Source: Breviolum minutum Mf 1.05b.01
Taxonomy: Eukaryota; Sar; Dinophyceae; Suessiales; Symbiodiniaceae
Direction of reading: 5' to 3'
NCBI GenBank assembly: GCA_000507305.1
Contig: DF241797.1
Location: 1 to 64,000 of the forward strand
Length of the DNA stretch: 64,000 nt
In this document: positions 62,040 to 64,000 of the stretch, one piece after another
Numbering within the stretch: the first letter of the stretch is position 1
How the letters are laid out: every line of letters starts with the position of its first letter
Notes under the pieces: model-generated
Told to the model about the DNA's origin: nothing
Seen by the model: the letters and a program-made list of their open reading frames with translations, nothing else
The model's database searches: none
Made by a program: the position numbers and the translations under genes

Positions 62040-62660
62040 GTCGGCACAAATGCTAATTGCCCTGTATGAAACAACGTGCAAGTATAGCAGGAGATCAACT
62101 ACTTTTCCCCCCATCCAGTGTCGTTTTTGGCAATCAATACGTGCACCAGTTTACGTTTTCGATGCCTTCTATGAGAACCGTGGAAAGCACCATGCATCGT
62201 TACAATGCTCACTACATAGGATGTTTGCATCAAAAAAATTAAAATATCATAAAGATATTCAAGCCAGCACGTCCACCATTCATTCAATCACGTAAAACAT
62301 TCGATAAGCGCAACAATTTCATTTATGCCTGTTTGCCTCAACCCCGTTTGCCCGAAAATTGCGGCCCATGTCATCCATGTTTGTCTGCCTCCTGCCCGTC
62401 ACGATCATTCACTGCCAAGTGTTTCTGATCGTTCGCGACCCGCTCGAAGGTCCACATGCCACGCACGTTCTTCATGCACTTTACAACGCGTCCTTCCAAG
62501 CCACGCCTGGATGATTTCAGCATCACCTGAAATTGAAGGTGTCTGGCAGGCAACACAAGATATGGAAACAACCACGGCATTGTCGAACATGGAAACCGAC
62601 GCCTTGCCTGGGTGCATTCCGGCGCTTGGATCAAAATAATTTCCCAACCGACGTATTTAA
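62040..62660. other. Stretch without recognisable gene, probable retroelement debris
   Basis: Between the plus-strand and minus-strand LINE tails. Several short frames are open on both strands but none shows a motif I recognise. I read it as decayed retroelement sequence by position only. Confidence 0.3.
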
Positions 62661-62665
62661 TACAA

Positions 62666-62986
62666 TTATGGTTTTGCGGCCGTCAAGATGCAGCCCAACC
62701 ACTCTTGACCAACATAATGTTGCAACATAGAGCTTTCAGTGTGCCATGCGGCCGCCCTCGATTGGAAACACCATAGTTTTATCGCTTCGTCGGCACGTTC
62801 TCGCCAGTTTCCAATTTGCTTGTGTCTGTAGAAGTGCTGAATCACCGAATCCCACGTGTAAGCAGGCCGTCCAACTCGTCGAGCGTTTTCTGGGAACCAA
62901 TTCATTTTTTTTTTTCCTCGCACCTTTTTTCTCGCGTTGGGTCTGGTTGGAGCTGTTTTACTGGGCAGCTTCCAGGCATGTGCCAT
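62666..62986 (-). pseudogene. LINE RT-tail fragment on the minus strand
   Basis: Reads ARRVGRPAYTWDSVIQHFYR and then IGNWRERADEAIKLW, the same C-terminal tail motif as the plus-strand fragment at 61.9 kb. No RT core is seen immediately upstream in frame, so it is a truncated or decayed insertion. Confidence 0.5.
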
Positions 62987-63045
62987 TTATATACCGGCGG
63001 CTCCGGATGTGCAGGGAAACAGGGCCAAGTCCAAGCCACTGCTCC

Positions 63046-64000
63046 TTAGGGGCGGGCTGGGACGCGGCTGGCGGTGGGGGGGAGGGTGGCTTCAGCCAGC
63101 ACCTCGCTGGTGAAAGGTTGGTTGCCGTCTGTGACGGTGCTCGCGACGCAGTCAAATTCCAGGAGACTGGCCGCATAGGCGGTCATGGCTGCATGGGTGA
63201 TTTGGGCAGACCACCGGTGGATCAAGGCATTCGTGAATGAGGCCTGGAGCCGGGCTGGGATGGTTCGGGCCTTTGCTTCGGCCAACAACCGTAGGAAGGT
63301 TGTGGCTTCCTGGCTCCAGCGGCCACCAACTTCGATGGCTACCACGACAAGTTTGCAGCGTCGTGTTTGGAGGAGTTCGGGGTACGTGCGCTCTTTCGCA
63401 CGTCTGGCATCCTGGACTGCTGCTCCGGCATAGCGGCCGGCTCTGCTGCGGGGTTCACTGGCCCGAGTTAAAGGTGACACCAAAGTGGTGTCAATGGCGA
63501 GTTGGACGCCTCCCCAGAGAGGGAGTCCGTTGGCGATGACTTCAATTCTGCGGTCATCTTGCCGCTGGATGTTGTCGATGTTTAAGTCCATGAGTCGTGT
63601 GTTGGTAGTCACGCGGGCGCCTGCTTCGCGGCAGACTCTGGCGGCTGCTTTTTCGAGTGGGACTCCTCGGGATCGAAGTACCCCTGCCTGGGCACAAGCT
63701 GAACGGTGGTCGCCCAAGGGATCGAGAATGCGACGGCACCGACAGCGGCGAGCTGACAGAGGTAAGGCGAGACGGAGGCGTCTCAAGAGCAGGATTCGGA
63801 AGATATGCGGTTGGTATGTTGTGTCTGGGCCAAAGGGGATCGTGGTGAACGCACGGCTGGCGTGCGGTCCAGACTGGGAATCCAACAAGGCTTGGCTGGC
63901 GGGGTCGAGATGGTTGCGGAGTTCTTGGCGGAAGCTGTGGTGGGATGACTGGGCAGCGTGCCGTTGCCATCCTTGACCGAGGGTTGGATGTGCTTGGTCG
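63046..64000 (-). CDS. Retroelement-type reverse-transcriptase protein, C-terminal part, partial at window edge
   Basis: The minus-strand frame is open from the right edge to a stop at 63046 (about 317 residues seen). It continues upstream of the first internal initiation-like codon at 63888, so the 5' end is outside the window. The order of motifs is that of the abundant Symbiodiniaceae RT-domain proteins: ASQALLDSQSGPHASRAFTT, then LLLRRLRLALPLSARRCRCR, then a zinc-binding C-x-C, HxxxC pattern (CRC, DPLGDHRSAC), then IEVIANGLPLWGGVQLAIDT and LVSPLTRASEPRSR. The final part (WSQEATTFLRLLAEAKART) precedes the stop. Local GC content is clearly higher than in the rest of the window, in line with a recent mobile insertion (inference). 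The catalytic RT core is not visible. Confidence 0.8.
   Translation of the reverse strand, partial: DQAHPTLGQGWQRHAAQSSHHSFRQELRNHLDPASQALLDSQSGPHASRAFTTIPFGPDTTYQPHIFRILLLRRLRLALPLSARRCRCRRILDPLGDHRSACAQAGVLRSRGVPLEKAAARVCREAGARVTTNTRLMDLNIDNIQRQDDRRIEVIANGLPLWGGVQLAIDTTLVSPLTRASEPRSRAGRYAGAAVQDARRAKERTYPELLQTRRCKLVVVAIEVGGRWSQEATTFLRLLAEAKARTIPARLQASFTNALIHRWSAQITHAAMTAYAASLLEFDCVASTVTDGNQPFTSEVLAEATLPPTASRVPARP

Noticed and set aside
1-64000. Spliced-leader RNA gene, tRNA or rRNA genes, or relict spliced-leader sequence at gene star ts
   Set aside because: I looked for the conserved leader ending TTTTGGCTCAAG and for tRNA or rRNA landmarks by eye on both strands and found none. A covariance-model scan would be decisive.

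Overview
This window looks like nuclear DNA of a dinoflagellate, most likely a Symbiodiniaceae or Suessiales type; that assignment is inference. The sequence shows coding signal broken into short exons (often 40-270 bp) with introns mostly about 60-300 bp. Many introns that can be placed by protein homology start with GC or GA instead of GT, which is a known dinoflagellate trait. Nearly every recognisable gene lies on the minus strand. Simple-sequence tracts are abundant, and the right end holds non-LTR retrotransposon protein of the kind common in Symbiodiniaceae genomes. I saw no rRNA, tRNA, spliced-leader RNA or CRISPR array.

Layout from left to right, all minus strand unless stated. About 0.2-11.1 kb holds a multi-exon membrane-protein gene (copy A). 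About 12.0-19.1 kb holds a tandem paralogue of it (copy B); both carry the same ordered blocks. An unassigned exon cluster lies at 19.8-21.1 kb. A two-exon eIF5A gene is complete at 21.25-21.86 kb. At 22.4-25.5 kb are unassigned exons, including two diverged copies of a CxxC block. A ZIP-type metal transporter gene spans 26.1-29.5 kb. Exons at 30.8-37.3 kb begin with an RPAP1 C-terminal-domain signature. A PIF1-family helicase spans 38.4-42.7 kb, with a region resembling an RNase H1-type hybrid-binding domain ahead of the ATPase. Unassigned exon clusters follow at 43-59 kb: a coiled-coil gene near 50 kb and a multi-pass membrane gene at 53.4-55.7 kb. At 59.55-60.87 kb is an intronless gene for a chloroquine-resistance-transporter-like protein. 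The last 3 kb are LINE-type remnants on both strands and a partial reverse-transcriptase-type ORF that runs off the right edge.

The recognised genes are unrelated in function (translation, metal transport, transcription, DNA unwinding, vacuolar-type transport), so this is not a pathway cluster. Their common strand fits the one-directional gene arrays known from dinoflagellates. The most informative feature is the paralogue pair A/B: the exons align to the base, so intron gain or loss and splice-donor changes can be read directly.
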